A stretch of DNA of 64,000 nucleotides from G963677445 sp963678275 (GTDB lineage Bacteria; Bacteroidota; Ignavibacteria; Ignavibacteriales; Melioribacteraceae), in contig OY782765.1 in assembly GCA_963678275.1 (NCBI GenBank), forward strand, positions 2,728,001 to 2,792,000, in the 5' to 3' direction. Below the pieces are notes generated by a model that made no database searches, was not told where the DNA came from, and saw only the letters and a list, made by a program, of their open reading frames with translations. Both the position numbers and the translations under genes were made by a program. Positions 35,234-43,887 of this stretch are shown in pieces. Position 1 is the first letter of the stretch, and each line of letters begins with the position of its first letter.

Positions 35234-37043
35234 CTTCTCCCTTCGGAATATCCCCGGTTATCTCATCAATAAATTCTCCGGCCGAATAGGTTGAATTCCA
35301 GTAATCAAGATATATTTTTTTGGGAATTGCCAGCAGTCTTATATCTTTTTTGGTAACAACATCAGCATTTCGGGCAGCGCCTCTTATCGCTCCGGTGTTT
35401 CCAATTGGTATCCAGGCGGGTGATGGCACTGTCAGGTAACCCCCGGTCCGGATAACCCTGAGTCCCTTGCCAAGCGGGATATAAACAAACGCGGGAACCG
35501 AGCCTGCTTTCAGCAAAATATCTCCGGCCAAAAGTTTTATTATGGTCACATCTGTAAAGGCATTATCAATATCAATTTTATCAGTTTTGAATCCTGCCTT
35601 CTTAAGATTCTTTAATATTCTTCCTGTGTTTTCCTTAATGATATCATATTTTTCCCCCGCGAGGTAACGTTCAACTTCCCTGATATCGGCCTTATGCAAA
35701 GAAGAAACCGATTTAACTTTTACTTGTTTGTCTTTCAGAAAAAACTCAAGCTGCCCGCGGACCAGGTCGGCAAAATCGGAATTGTCCTCCGCTCCTTCAA
35801 GCAATATCTCAATCTGAGAAGCCCTTTTCACCTGGTCCTCTCCTTTCGGTTCCTTTCTTATGAAAGCTGAAATGACATCGGCCTGAATATCATTTATCGT
35901 AACCGCGGCATTATAAGCCGCTCTTTCTGTTGCTTCGGCGCTGGCAAAAGAACCCCGGTGAAAAGAAATTCTAAGGTCGCAGTCCCAGTCTATTTCACTC
36001 GAAGATATATTCGCCTCACCGGCATTAAGGGGAACATCAGCCTCAAGCAGATAAAGTTTGCTGTTATCATTATTGCGCAAAGCGTAGATAGCGTTGGCTG
36101 TATCCTCCGATGAAAATATTTCGTAGCCGCCCGAAGTTTTCAAAACACTTCCTCTCTGCCTTAAAGCATCCGCGCATCTAAGGGCTCTCACAGTATCAAT
36201 AATATCGAGGGTAAGTTCCCTCACTTCGGCGTCATCACAGATCATCCAGTTCCATGCTTCTTCTGAAAGATCGCCGTAAAATCTTGCCGCGGATGGAAAA
36301 CCTTTTTCACCCTGAAAATAATTAATCTCTTTTTCCAGCTCACTCCTCTTTTCAATCCTGTCCGGCGCGGGCAATGAATCAACTTTTTCAAGCTGTTGAA
36401 TTAGAAAAAGATAGTCCAGGCTGGTAAGAATTATCTGCTGCATCCTTTTACGAAGCGAAGACAAATCATTCAATAAGGAAATATCAATTTTACTTTTACT
36501 GTGACAGACAGCGAGAGCCAGCATTTCCCTGAGGATGACTTTAGGACCACCTGTTATTTTCCCCGATGTACGGAGGTTCAGAATTTTCCAGGCAACATTG
36601 GAGGAGTTTTCCTCCCATATTAAATCCGCGTATTGATCAAAACTCTCCTCAAACAAATATTGTGAAGCAAACTCAGGATGCATTTTTCTTCCCAAGTAAG
36701 AAAAATTTATCATCCCGATATCATGCATATAAGCTGTCAGGATTCCAAATCCCTTCATGAACTCAAGTCTTCCCCTCTCCCTCTCAGGTATAAGTACACC
36801 ATTTATTCGATCAAGAAGAGAATGAACCTGAAAGGCTACATTTCTTACATGCACTATCCCGTGATCGGTAAATAACCCGACATGATCAACCGGGTCATCC
36901 CTGAACTCCTCATCATTTATAAGATTTTCAAAGCGCGCTTTTTCAGTTATTCGCCCGTAAAATTCTTTTTCAATATGCCTTCTGAATTCAGAAGGAATAT
37001 ATCTTTCAATCAGATCAATTTCGGCGGTTCGGTTATTTTTCAT
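35226..37043 (-). CDS. HD-domain phosphohydrolase with C-terminal cNMP-binding-like domain
   Basis: 605 residues. An N-terminal HD metal-dependent domain (about 55-330) has LFTDHGIVHVRNV (His61, His65), AYMHDIGM (His107, Asp108), His122 and His181 as candidate metal ligands, which suggests phosphomonoester or phosphodiester hydrolysis. The C-terminus (about 505-590) has the CRP/cNMP-binding pattern (LLAGDILLKAGSVPAFVYIPLGKGLRV in two parts, then GNTGAIRGAARNADVV). A Shine-Dalgarno (AAGGAT) precedes the ATG. It lies 6 bp after the CYTH gene and overlaps recG by 8 bp. A nucleotide-responsive hydrolase is inferred; the actual ligand and substrate are unknown. Confidence 0.82.
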   Translation of the reverse strand: MKNNRTAEIDLIERYIPSEFRRHIEKEFYGRITEKARFENLINDEEFRDDPVDHVGLFTDHGIVHVRNVAFQVHSLLDRINGVLIPERERGRLEFMKGFGILTAYMHDIGMINFSYLGRKMHPEFASQYLFEESFDQYADLIWEENSSNVAWKILNLRTSGKITGGPKVILREMLALAVCHSKSKIDISLLNDLSSLRKRMQQIILTSLDYLFLIQQLEKVDSLPAPDRIEKRSELEKEINYFQGEKGFPSAARFYGDLSEEAWNWMICDDAEVRELTLDIIDTVRALRCADALRQRGSVLKTSGGYEIFSSEDTANAIYALRNNDNSKLYLLEADVPLNAGEANISSSEIDWDCDLRISFHRGSFASAEATERAAYNAAVTINDIQADVISAFIRKEPKGEDQVKRASQIEILLEGAEDNSDFADLVRGQLEFFLKDKQVKVKSVSSLHKADIREVERYLAGEKYDIIKENTGRILKNLKKAGFKTDKIDIDNAFTDVTIIKLLAGDILLKAGSVPAFVYIPLGKGLRVIRTGGYLTVPSPAWIPIGNTGAIRGAARNADVVTKKDIRLLAIPKKIYLDYWNSTYSAGEFIDEITGDIPKGEDE

Positions 37044-37049
37044 TTATCC

Positions 37050-37532
37050 TTAGTATTGTTCCGGGATGCCTTTAACTGCGAGGAACTGGTTCCTGTAACG
37101 AATATCGGCGGACACATCTTTATCAAACCAGCCGGGGGGAATAAAATTATTGAGCTGTTCTTTGTTCTCAAACTCAACTTCCGCGGTGATAAGCCCCTCA
37201 AGTCTGCCATAATAGATGTCAAGTTCTATTATATGTTTTCCATAGGGTATCTCGTACCGCACTTTTTCAACCCGCTTATTTAGAGTCAAAGGCCAGAATG
37301 TATCAAACTGTTCTTTGGAAATTTCGCTCTCCGCTTCTCCTCTTATTTCATTTCCACGGGTCTTAACGGTCAGGAAAAATTGCTCACCCTTTCTCCTGAG
37401 TCTTACTGTTACGGAATCTCCATTTTCTGTTATATAACCCTGCAGAATTTTTTTAGAGTTATATTTCCCCGGGTCAGGCATTTTGTCATTTACAAGATAT
37501 TTTTTTTCTATTTCGAGTGGAATTCCAGACAT
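37050..37532 (-). CDS. CYTH domain protein (triphosphate tunnel enzyme)
   Basis: 160 residues with the CYTH signature LEIEKKYLV (Glu7, Glu9, Lys11 of ExExK), basic strands VTVRLRRKGEQFFLTVKTRG that line the triphosphate tunnel, and acidic strands IELDIYYGRLEGLITAEVEF for metal ions. Short bacterial members of this type are mostly inorganic triphosphatases; class IV adenylate cyclases share the fold. It is the first gene of an operon with the HD-cNMP protein (6-bp gap) and recG, so a link to nucleotide signalling is possible but the simple triphosphatase role is as likely. Confidence 0.88.
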   Translation of the reverse strand: MSGIPLEIEKKYLVNDKMPDPGKYNSKKILQGYITENGDSVTVRLRRKGEQFFLTVKTRGNEIRGEAESEISKEQFDTFWPLTLNKRVEKVRYEIPYGKHIIELDIYYGRLEGLITAEVEFENKEQLNNFIPPGWFDKDVSADIRYRNQFLAVKGIPEQY

Positions 37533-37756
37533 TATCTTCTCAGTTCATTCATTATTGAAACTGAAACATATTTAAATTAGCTTAAAGAAGCAACACCGCT
37601 TTTAATGCTTAACAAAATAGATGATAGTTTTTTAGTCGGGGATATAAACCGGATAGATGATAATCAGAACTTCAACTGAAAAATGAGAATTGCTTTTGTA
37701 CTTTTCGGGACCTTTCTTAATCTTATAAAATTGCCAAACTGAAATCACCGAATTGT

Positions 37757-38365
37757 TCAGGCAACCTCTTCCATAACAGACTTCTCAACCCCTGCCCCGG
37801 TCGCTGTTTTATTCTCTCTTCCCTCGAACATATCAACAACTTTCAGGTACTTTTCTTTGTTATCAACAAGTTCTTCTGCCGTTATATATATAATAACCAC
37901 ATTTGTTAAAGGAATAAGGGTAAACTTTCTGTGTGAAATTGAGGATAATATACAAAGTTCAATAAAATTTAAAGCGAAGAGAAACAATTCGAATGGGTTC
38001 AGCTTTCTTGAATGGAAACCAAATTTTTTAATAGTGCTCTCTTTTAAATAAAATACGTTGCCGGTAAATTTGGTGTCGGGGGCAAATTTACCATTCTCAA
38101 TTTCCCTGCATACATTAACAAGACCTTCAGCCAGGTGGTACAAAATAAGAGAAGCCTGCTTTTTCTGCATCTGGAAAAAGTCCCAGCTTGTTCCAAGATG
38201 GAAATCGTATACCCTGCCTGATAAAGAAAATGGCATAGTCATAAGCATGGGTGAATAATATTTATAAAACCCAGTCCGGGTGAATAGAGGTGTAGAGAAA
38301 AAACGGAATAACCGCCAGACCAGAATCAATAGAAGTAATCCTGAAAATATCTGAATATAAATCAT
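37757..38365 (-). CDS. Hypothetical membrane-associated protein
   Basis: 202 residues that I do not recognise. An N-terminal helix (about 3-22) is followed by basic segments, a short amphipathic region (DFFQMQKKQASLILYHLAEGLVNVCREIENG, about 62-92) and a second hydrophobic segment (about 123-143, FELFLFALNFIELCILSS). The C-terminal 40 residues are charged. Composition is protein-like and the frame is uninterrupted. It is flanked by a 224-bp gap to the CYTH operon and by the 40-bp tandem repeats upstream. No partner suggests a role. Confidence 0.6.
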   Translation of the reverse strand: MIYIQIFSGLLLLILVWRLFRFFSTPLFTRTGFYKYYSPMLMTMPFSLSGRVYDFHLGTSWDFFQMQKKQASLILYHLAEGLVNVCREIENGKFAPDTKFTGNVFYLKESTIKKFGFHSRKLNPFELFLFALNFIELCILSSISHRKFTLIPLTNVVIIYITAEELVDNKEKYLKVVDMFEGRENKTATGAGVEKSVMEEVA

Positions 38366-38540
38366 TATAACCCCTGAATTATTTTCTCTTACACTGATAA
38401 AATAATCTTTCTCAAGGCAAAAGAAAACAATGCAGCTGTTAATTAATCATTAATTAAGATCGAATAATTAAAATGGATAAATCCGATATCTCTCAGCACA
38501 AAAACAATTCAAATTATCAAAACCAGCGCAATTTCCCGTA

Positions 38541-39180
38541 GGGGCGACCCTTGTGGTCGCCCTTTCCCGAGATACCGATAATCTTGCCCCTTGTGGTCGC
38601 CCTTCCCCGAGACACCAATAATCTTGTCCCTTGTGGTCGCCCTTCCCCGAAACACCAATAATCTTGTCCCTTGTGGTCGCCCTTCCCCGAAACACCAATA
38701 ATCTTGCCCCTTGTGGTCGCCCTTCCCCGAGACACCAATAATCTTGTCCCTTGTGGTCGCCCTTTCCCGAGATACCAATAATCTTGTCCCTTGTGGTCGC
38801 CCTTCCCCGAAACACCAATAATCTTGTCCCTTGTGGTCGCCCTTTCCCGAGACACCAATAATCTTGCCCCTTGTGGTCGCCCTTTCCCGAGACACCAATA
38901 ATCTTGTCCCTTGTGGTCGCCCTTCCCCGAGATACCAATAATCTTGTCCCTTGTGGTCGCCCTTCCCCGAGACACCAATAATCTTACCCCTTGTGGTCGC
39001 CCTTCCCCGAGACACCAATAATCTTGTCCCTTGTGGTCGCCCTTCCCCGAAACACCAATAATCTTGCCCCTTGTGGTCGCCCTTTCCCGAGACACCAATA
39101 ATCTTGCCCCTTGTGGTCGCCCTTTCCCGAGACACCAATTATCTTGTCCCTTGTGGTCCCATTTATTTGAGACGCAAATA
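38541..39180. repeat. Tandem array of sixteen 40-bp repeats
   Basis: Strict 40-bp period from 38541 to 39180 with core CTTGTGGTCGCCCTT and a variable CCCGA(G/A)A(C/T)ACCAATA part. The first unit has a divergent first ten bases (GGGGCGACCC) and the last is degenerate from its seventeenth base (TTGTGGTCCCATTTATTTGA). Inner units differ at only about six positions (T/C or G/A). There are no unique spacers, so it is a minisatellite and not CRISPR. Because 40 is not a multiple of 3 and no stop occurs, all three minus-strand frames stay open, giving spurious long ORFs that read GDHKGQDYW. Confidence 0.97.
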
Positions 39181-39193
39181 AATCCGGCAATCA

Positions 39194-39226
39194 CAAAAAA
39201 AACCCCCTCTGAAAAAGGAGGGGGTT
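39194..39226 (-). terminator. Terminator of the malic enzyme gene
   Basis: Stem AACCCCCTC/GAGGGGGTT (39201-39209 / 39218-39226) with an 8-nt loop. On the minus strand it is followed by at least six T (39195-39200). It lies 33 bp past the stop at 39259 and insulates the tandem repeat array from read-through. Confidence 0.93.
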
Positions 39227-39258
39227 GAAAATCGGAATCACACAAATTAAGTGACTTA

Positions 39259-41511
39259 TCAATTTCCGGTTTTGGCTTCAACAACAGCGATAGCGCTCAT
39301 GTTGATAATATCATCAACCGTAGCGTCATTCTGCAATACATGGATCGGTTTTTTGAGTCCCATAAGAACCGGACCAATGACGGTAGCCTTGGTAAGTCTT
39401 TCCATAAGCTTATAAGCTATATTACCTGAGTTAAGATCGGGGAAAATCAGCAGGTTAGCTCCCCCTTTCAGGGAACTGAAAGAGAACCTGTTTTCGATTA
39501 TTTCAGGAACAACCGCCGTATCGGCCTGCATTTCACCATCGATCATCAGATCAGGTTTTCTTTCCTTAACAATCTCAACGGCTTTTTTAACTTTCAGCGA
39601 TGAAGGATGGACGGCGCTTCCGAAATTGCTGAAAGACAGCATCGCCACCTTTGGCTCAATGTCAAAGTTTTTAACTGTCTCACTGGCCTGCATTGCTATT
39701 TCAGCAAGCTCTTCGGCAGTAGGATCAATATTCACAGTAGTATCGGCGAAGAAGAATGTCTTTCTGTTAATTATCACAATATAGAGGCCGGACGCAACCG
39801 TATAACCATCTTTGATGCCAACACACTGGAGAGCCGGTCTTATTGTCGCCGGATAATGAGATGTCAGTCCGCCGATAAGAGCGTGAGCGTCACCCATCTG
39901 AACCATTAGAGAGCCGAAATAATTAGGGGTTCTCACCACATCATAAGCTTCCTTCAGAGTAACACCCTTTCTCTGGCGCGATTTATAAAATTCGTGAGCA
40001 TATTCTCTCTGCTTATCCGAATTTTCAGGATCAACTATTTCAAAGTTTTTCTCTTCATAGCCCAGCTCACTTATCTTTGTTTTAATTTTTGCTTCATCAC
40101 CGAGAAGCACCGGTATTCCGATATGGTTCAGAAAGACAGAATTAGCGGCGCGGATTATTTTTTCCTCTTCACCTTCGGGATAAACTATTTTTTTAGGTGA
40201 TTCCTGCGCTTTGTGGATCATCACTCTTATTACTTCCGAAGAGAATCCCAGTCTTTCTTTAAGCTGTTCTTCATAAGCTTCCCAGTCGGTTATCGGCTCT
40301 TTGGCTACGCCTGTGTCCATCGCAGCTTTCGCTACCGCCGGAGCAACTTTCCATAACACCCTCGGGTCGAAAGGTTTCGGGATTATATAATCACGACCAA
40401 AAGAGAACTCTTTGCCGCCATAAGCCTTTATTACAACTTCAGGCACTTTTTCTTTCGCGAGTTCGGCGAGAGCTTTCACGGCAGCCATTTTCATTTCATC
40501 GTTTATGGCTGTAGCTCTGACGTCGAGAGCTCCGCGGAAAATGAAAGGAAATCCGAGTACGTTATTAACCTGGTTCGGGAAGTCACTTCTTCCGGTAGCC
40601 ATGATAAGGTCTTTTCTGACCGAAATAGCGTCGGGATATGTAATTTCAGGATCAGGATTTGCCATGGCGAAGATAACCGGATCATCACCCATAACCTCAA
40701 CCATATCTTTTGTAACCAGGCCCCCTTTTGATAGGCCTATAAATACATCGGCGCCGGTCATCGCTTCTTTAATCGAGCCATATTTCTTCGGAATAGCAAA
40801 AGCCCGCTTGTATTCATTCAGATCGGTTCTCTCCGTATGAAGATTACCCTTTGAGTCAAACATGATAATATTTTCACGTTTAACACCCGCCTTGATATAG
40901 GTATTTGAACAGGCGATAGCTGAAGCTCCCGCTCCGCTGACTACAATCGTAATATCTTCCAGTTTTTTACCGGCAATTTCAGTAGCGTTGATCAGCGCCG
41001 CGCATGAAATGATCGCGGTCCCATGCTGGTCATCGTGGAAAACCGGAATGTTCATGGTTTTCTTGAGCGCTTCCTCAATAATAAAACATTCAGGCGCTTT
41101 AATATCTTCCAGGTTTATTCCGCCAAATGTAGGCTCAAGAAGCTGGCTTAATTTTATTATTTCATCAACGTCTTTGGTATCGACCTCAATATCAAAGACG
41201 TCAATATCAGCAAATCTTTTAAATAGCACACCTTTTCCTTCCATAACAGGTTTACCGGCCGCCGCTCCGATATCACCCAGCCCAAGTACTGCCGTACCAT
41301 TTGATAATACCGCAACCAGGTTGCCTTTTGCAGTATACTTAAATACATCATCTTCATTTTTGTGAATTTCCCGGCATGGTTCGGCTACTCCGGGAGTATA
41401 GGCGAGTGAAAGATCCCGAGAAGTAAAACAAGGTTTAGTGGCTATAACTTCAATTTTTCCCTTCCGGCCTTCACTATGATACTTTAGTGCATCTTCCTTA
41501 CTGATACTCAT
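39259..41511 (-). CDS. maeB: NADP-dependent malic enzyme with phosphotransacetylase-like C-terminus
   Basis: 750 residues, the MaeB layout. The malic enzyme domain (1-430) contains SLAYTPGVAEPCREI, IFHDDQHGTAI and the NADP-binding VVSGAGASAIACSNTY. The C-terminal domain (about 430-750) is related to phosphate acetyltransferase (IVYPEGEEEKIIRAA, LLGDEAKI, MQADTAV). It decarboxylates malate to pyruvate with NADPH formation; in studied homologues the PTA-like part is regulatory and senses acetyl-CoA. Separate transcription unit: a terminator lies just upstream (41573-41607) and another downstream. Confidence 0.96.
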   Translation of the reverse strand: MSISKEDALKYHSEGRKGKIEVIATKPCFTSRDLSLAYTPGVAEPCREIHKNEDDVFKYTAKGNLVAVLSNGTAVLGLGDIGAAAGKPVMEGKGVLFKRFADIDVFDIEVDTKDVDEIIKLSQLLEPTFGGINLEDIKAPECFIIEEALKKTMNIPVFHDDQHGTAIISCAALINATEIAGKKLEDITIVVSGAGASAIACSNTYIKAGVKRENIIMFDSKGNLHTERTDLNEYKRAFAIPKKYGSIKEAMTGADVFIGLSKGGLVTKDMVEVMGDDPVIFAMANPDPEITYPDAISVRKDLIMATGRSDFPNQVNNVLGFPFIFRGALDVRATAINDEMKMAAVKALAELAKEKVPEVVIKAYGGKEFSFGRDYIIPKPFDPRVLWKVAPAVAKAAMDTGVAKEPITDWEAYEEQLKERLGFSSEVIRVMIHKAQESPKKIVYPEGEEEKIIRAANSVFLNHIGIPVLLGDEAKIKTKISELGYEEKNFEIVDPENSDKQREYAHEFYKSRQRKGVTLKEAYDVVRTPNYFGSLMVQMGDAHALIGGLTSHYPATIRPALQCVGIKDGYTVASGLYIVIINRKTFFFADTTVNIDPTAEELAEIAMQASETVKNFDIEPKVAMLSFSNFGSAVHPSSLKVKKAVEIVKERKPDLMIDGEMQADTAVVPEIIENRFSFSSLKGGANLLIFPDLNSGNIAYKLMERLTKATVIGPVLMGLKKPIHVLQNDATVDDIINMSAIAVVEAKTGN

Positions 41512-41572
41512 AATAATGCCTCGTTAATTATAAAAAAAGATTCATGAATCTGTTTTTATGCTGTGATCAAAC

Positions 41573-41607
41573 AAAAAAGCCGCCCCGGTTGATTGGGGCG
41601 GCTTTTT
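41573..41607. terminator. Bidirectional terminator after frr
   Basis: Perfect 8-bp GC stem GCCGCCCC/GGGGCGGC (41579-41586 / 41595-41602), with A-runs on the left and T-runs on the right, so it can act on both strands. It ends the rpsB-tsf-pyrH-frr unit (frr stops at 41622) and separates it from maeB. Confidence 0.93.
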
Positions 41608-41621
41608 ATTTATTTGTTTCC

Positions 41622-42176
41622 TTAAACTTCCATAATTTCTTTTTCTTTGTGTTTGATTATCTCATCCAGGTTTTCAATATGTTTATCTGTAACCTCCTGG
41701 ACTTCGGTCTCAAAATCATGCCGCAGGTCTTCCGATATTTCTTTATCTTTCTCCTGCTTCTTGAGTTTTTCATTAGCGTCTCGCCGGACATTCCGGATAG
41801 CCACCTTGAACTCCTCTCCGATTTTTTTGACAAGTTTAACCATATCTTTCCTCCGTTCCTCTGTCAGAGGAGGAATGGGTATTCTGATATTTGTTCCGTC
41901 GTTGACCGGATTTAGTCCCAGATCGGCAGAAAGAATAGCTTTATCAACAACACCAACCATATTTTTATCCCAGGGAGTAATGGAAAGTGTATGCGCATCA
42001 AGGACTGTAAGATTTCCAACCTGGTTGAGTGGTGTCATGGTGCCGTAATAATCCACTTTAATTCCATCGAGTAATGCGGTAGTGGCTTTCCCGGTACGGA
42101 TTTTCGCGATTTCAGTTCTGAAAGCCTCAACCGATTTATCCATCCTGGATTTGGCATCCTTAACATTAGGATTCAT
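41622..42176 (-). CDS. frr: Ribosome recycling factor
   Basis: 184 residues, normal length. It works with EF-G to split post-termination ribosomes. Family blocks are present: KIRTGKATTALLDGIKVDYYG (in two parts), PLNQVGNLTVLDAHTLSITPWDK, ILSADLGLNPVNDGTNIRIPIPPLTEERR, and a C-terminal long helix. It starts 12 bp after pyrH and is followed at once by a strong terminator, so it is the last gene of the unit. Confidence 0.98.
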   Translation of the reverse strand: MNPNVKDAKSRMDKSVEAFRTEIAKIRTGKATTALLDGIKVDYYGTMTPLNQVGNLTVLDAHTLSITPWDKNMVGVVDKAILSADLGLNPVNDGTNIRIPIPPLTEERRKDMVKLVKKIGEEFKVAIRNVRRDANEKLKKQEKDKEISEDLRHDFETEVQEVTDKHIENLDEIIKHKEKEIMEV

Positions 42177-42188
42177 AATTCCCCCGGA

Positions 42189-42935
42189 TTAGTTATTATT
42201 GGTTTCTTCTATTTTAAAATTACCCACCGATGTGCCTATTCCTTTGCCTGTAACGAGTTTCATCAGGTTATCCTCTTTATCCATCTTGAAGACGATAAGT
42301 GGAAGACTGTTCTCTTTGCAAAGGCTTATTGCGGTAAGGTCCATGACCCTGAGATTTTTGGTCAGTACATCGAGATAGGAGATTTCTTCATAACGGGCAG
42401 CGGCAGGATTTTTTTCGGGATCACTGTCGTAGACGCCATCCACGCGTGTGCCTTTAAAAATAGCATCGGCTTCAATTTCCACAGCTCTTAATGAGGCCGC
42501 GGTATCTGTGCTGAAATAAGGATGCCCTGTGCCCGCGCCGAATATAACTATACGCCCTTTCTCAAGATGTCTGATTGCTCTTCGTCTTATATAAGGTTCG
42601 GCAATTTCTTCCATCGAGATGGCGCTCATAAGGCGGGTAAACATTCCATGTTTTTCGAAAGTGGCCTGAAGAGCGAGCGAATTGATCATGGTTGCGAGCA
42701 TACCCATCTGGTCGCCTGTAGCCCTGTCAATTCCCTGCTCTTCCGCCCCGAGGCCGCGGTAGATGTTACCGCCGCCTATAACGATACCGACCTGGACTCC
42801 CAGGTCGCGTATCTTCTTAACTTCTTTTGCGAAAAAATTAAGTACTTCGGGATTAATCCCGTGTCCTTTACCGCCCATCAAAGATTCACCGCTGAGTTTC
42901 AGCAGTATTCGTTTATACTTAAGTTCAATTTCCAT
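42189..42935 (-). CDS. pyrH: UMP kinase
   Basis: 248 residues of the amino-acid-kinase fold; phosphorylates UMP to UDP. Motifs: KRILLKLSGESLMGG (N-terminal phosphate loop), VIGGGNIYRG, GAGTGHPYFSTDTAA, and VDGVYDSDPEKNP. Allosteric control by GTP and UTP is known for the family. It sits in the classic rpsB-tsf-pyrH-frr order. The 50 bp between tsf and pyrH hold no obvious terminator. Confidence 0.98.
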   Translation of the reverse strand: MEIELKYKRILLKLSGESLMGGKGHGINPEVLNFFAKEVKKIRDLGVQVGIVIGGGNIYRGLGAEEQGIDRATGDQMGMLATMINSLALQATFEKHGMFTRLMSAISMEEIAEPYIRRRAIRHLEKGRIVIFGAGTGHPYFSTDTAASLRAVEIEADAIFKGTRVDGVYDSDPEKNPAAARYEEISYLDVLTKNLRVMDLTAISLCKENSLPLIVFKMDKEDNLMKLVTGKGIGTSVGNFKIEETNNN

Positions 42936-42984
42936 AAAAACCGTATAAAGTTTTGAATTTACGGTAGTAAAGATACATTACTTT

Positions 42985-43854
42985 TTATTTTTTTTCATCC
43001 CCTAAATGGAATCTGTGGAATAAATTCAATTCAATGTTGGTAGAATTGGCTTTATTATATTCTTTTATAAGGGATAATACATTCTTTGTGTTGTCTTTTA
43101 CGTAGGCCTGCTCAAGAAGACAGTTCTCTTCAAAGAATTTATTCATGCGGCCTTCAGCAATTTTGTCGACGATCTTTTCAGGTTTTCCTTCTTTTATAGC
43201 AAGTTCCTTGTAGATCTCTTTTTCTTTCTCGATAACTTCGGCAGGCACTTCTTCTCTTTTAACATAACCCGGTTTCATCGCGGCTATCTGCATAGCGATG
43301 TCCCTCGCGATAGTTTCAAAAGAAGATACTTCAACTCCTTCAGCTTTATCGAAACGAACAAGAACACCCAGTTTTGAACCATGATGAATATAATCAAAGA
43401 TCAGTCCGTCGGGAGCAGATTCAATTTTAAAGCGGGATACCTGAATTTTTTCACCGATTTTACCGATTATTTCTGTAAGTTTTTCACTGACCGGTAAATC
43501 ACCGGCTTTCAATGTTAAAAGTTCATCAACTGAATCCGGACGATTTTCAACAACAGTATCAAGCACTGTATTGGCAAAGCCTATAAAATCGTCACTTTTT
43601 GCCACAAAGTCGGTTTCACAATTTACTTCAAGTATAACAGCGGTTCTTCCATCATCGAGAATTCTGGTAAGAACAATACCTTCATCTGCTGAACGTTCAG
43701 CTCTTTTCGCGGCAACTGAAGCGCCTTTTTTACGAAGTATTTCAACTGCTTTTTCGAAATCTCCGTCAGCTTCGGTCAAAGCTTTTTTGCAGTCCATCAT
43801 GCCCGCGCCGGTTTTGACCCTTAATTCTTTTACTTGTGAAGCAGAAATTGCCAT
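42985..43854 (-). CDS. tsf: Elongation factor Ts
   Basis: 289 residues from the chosen start; guanine nucleotide exchange factor for EF-Tu. The N-terminal UBA-like region VKELRVKTGAGMMDCKKAL and the TDFVAKSDDF motif that contacts EF-Tu are present, as are VLEVNCE and the C-terminal NKFFEENCLLEQ. The ATG at 43854 is preferred to an upstream in-frame GTG (43863) because AGGTG lies directly before it at about 43862-43866. It follows rpsB by 33 bp. Confidence 0.98.
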   Translation of the reverse strand: MAISASQVKELRVKTGAGMMDCKKALTEADGDFEKAVEILRKKGASVAAKRAERSADEGIVLTRILDDGRTAVILEVNCETDFVAKSDDFIGFANTVLDTVVENRPDSVDELLTLKAGDLPVSEKLTEIIGKIGEKIQVSRFKIESAPDGLIFDYIHHGSKLGVLVRFDKAEGVEVSSFETIARDIAMQIAAMKPGYVKREEVPAEVIEKEKEIYKELAIKEGKPEKIVDKIAEGRMNKFFEENCLLEQAYVKDNTKNVLSLIKEYNKANSTNIELNLFHRFHLGDEKK

Positions 43855-43887
43855 GGTGTTCACCTGTAATTTTAATTTATTTTATTA

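Noticed and set aside
38541..39180. CRISPR array
   Set aside because: The 40-bp units follow each other without unique spacers and differ only by scattered point changes; no cas genes are present.
38468..39284. Three long overlapping minus-strand proteins with 40-residue repeats
   Set aside because: They are a frame artefact of a stop-free 40-bp tandem repeat; no ribosome site, no signal peptide, and all three frames are equally open.
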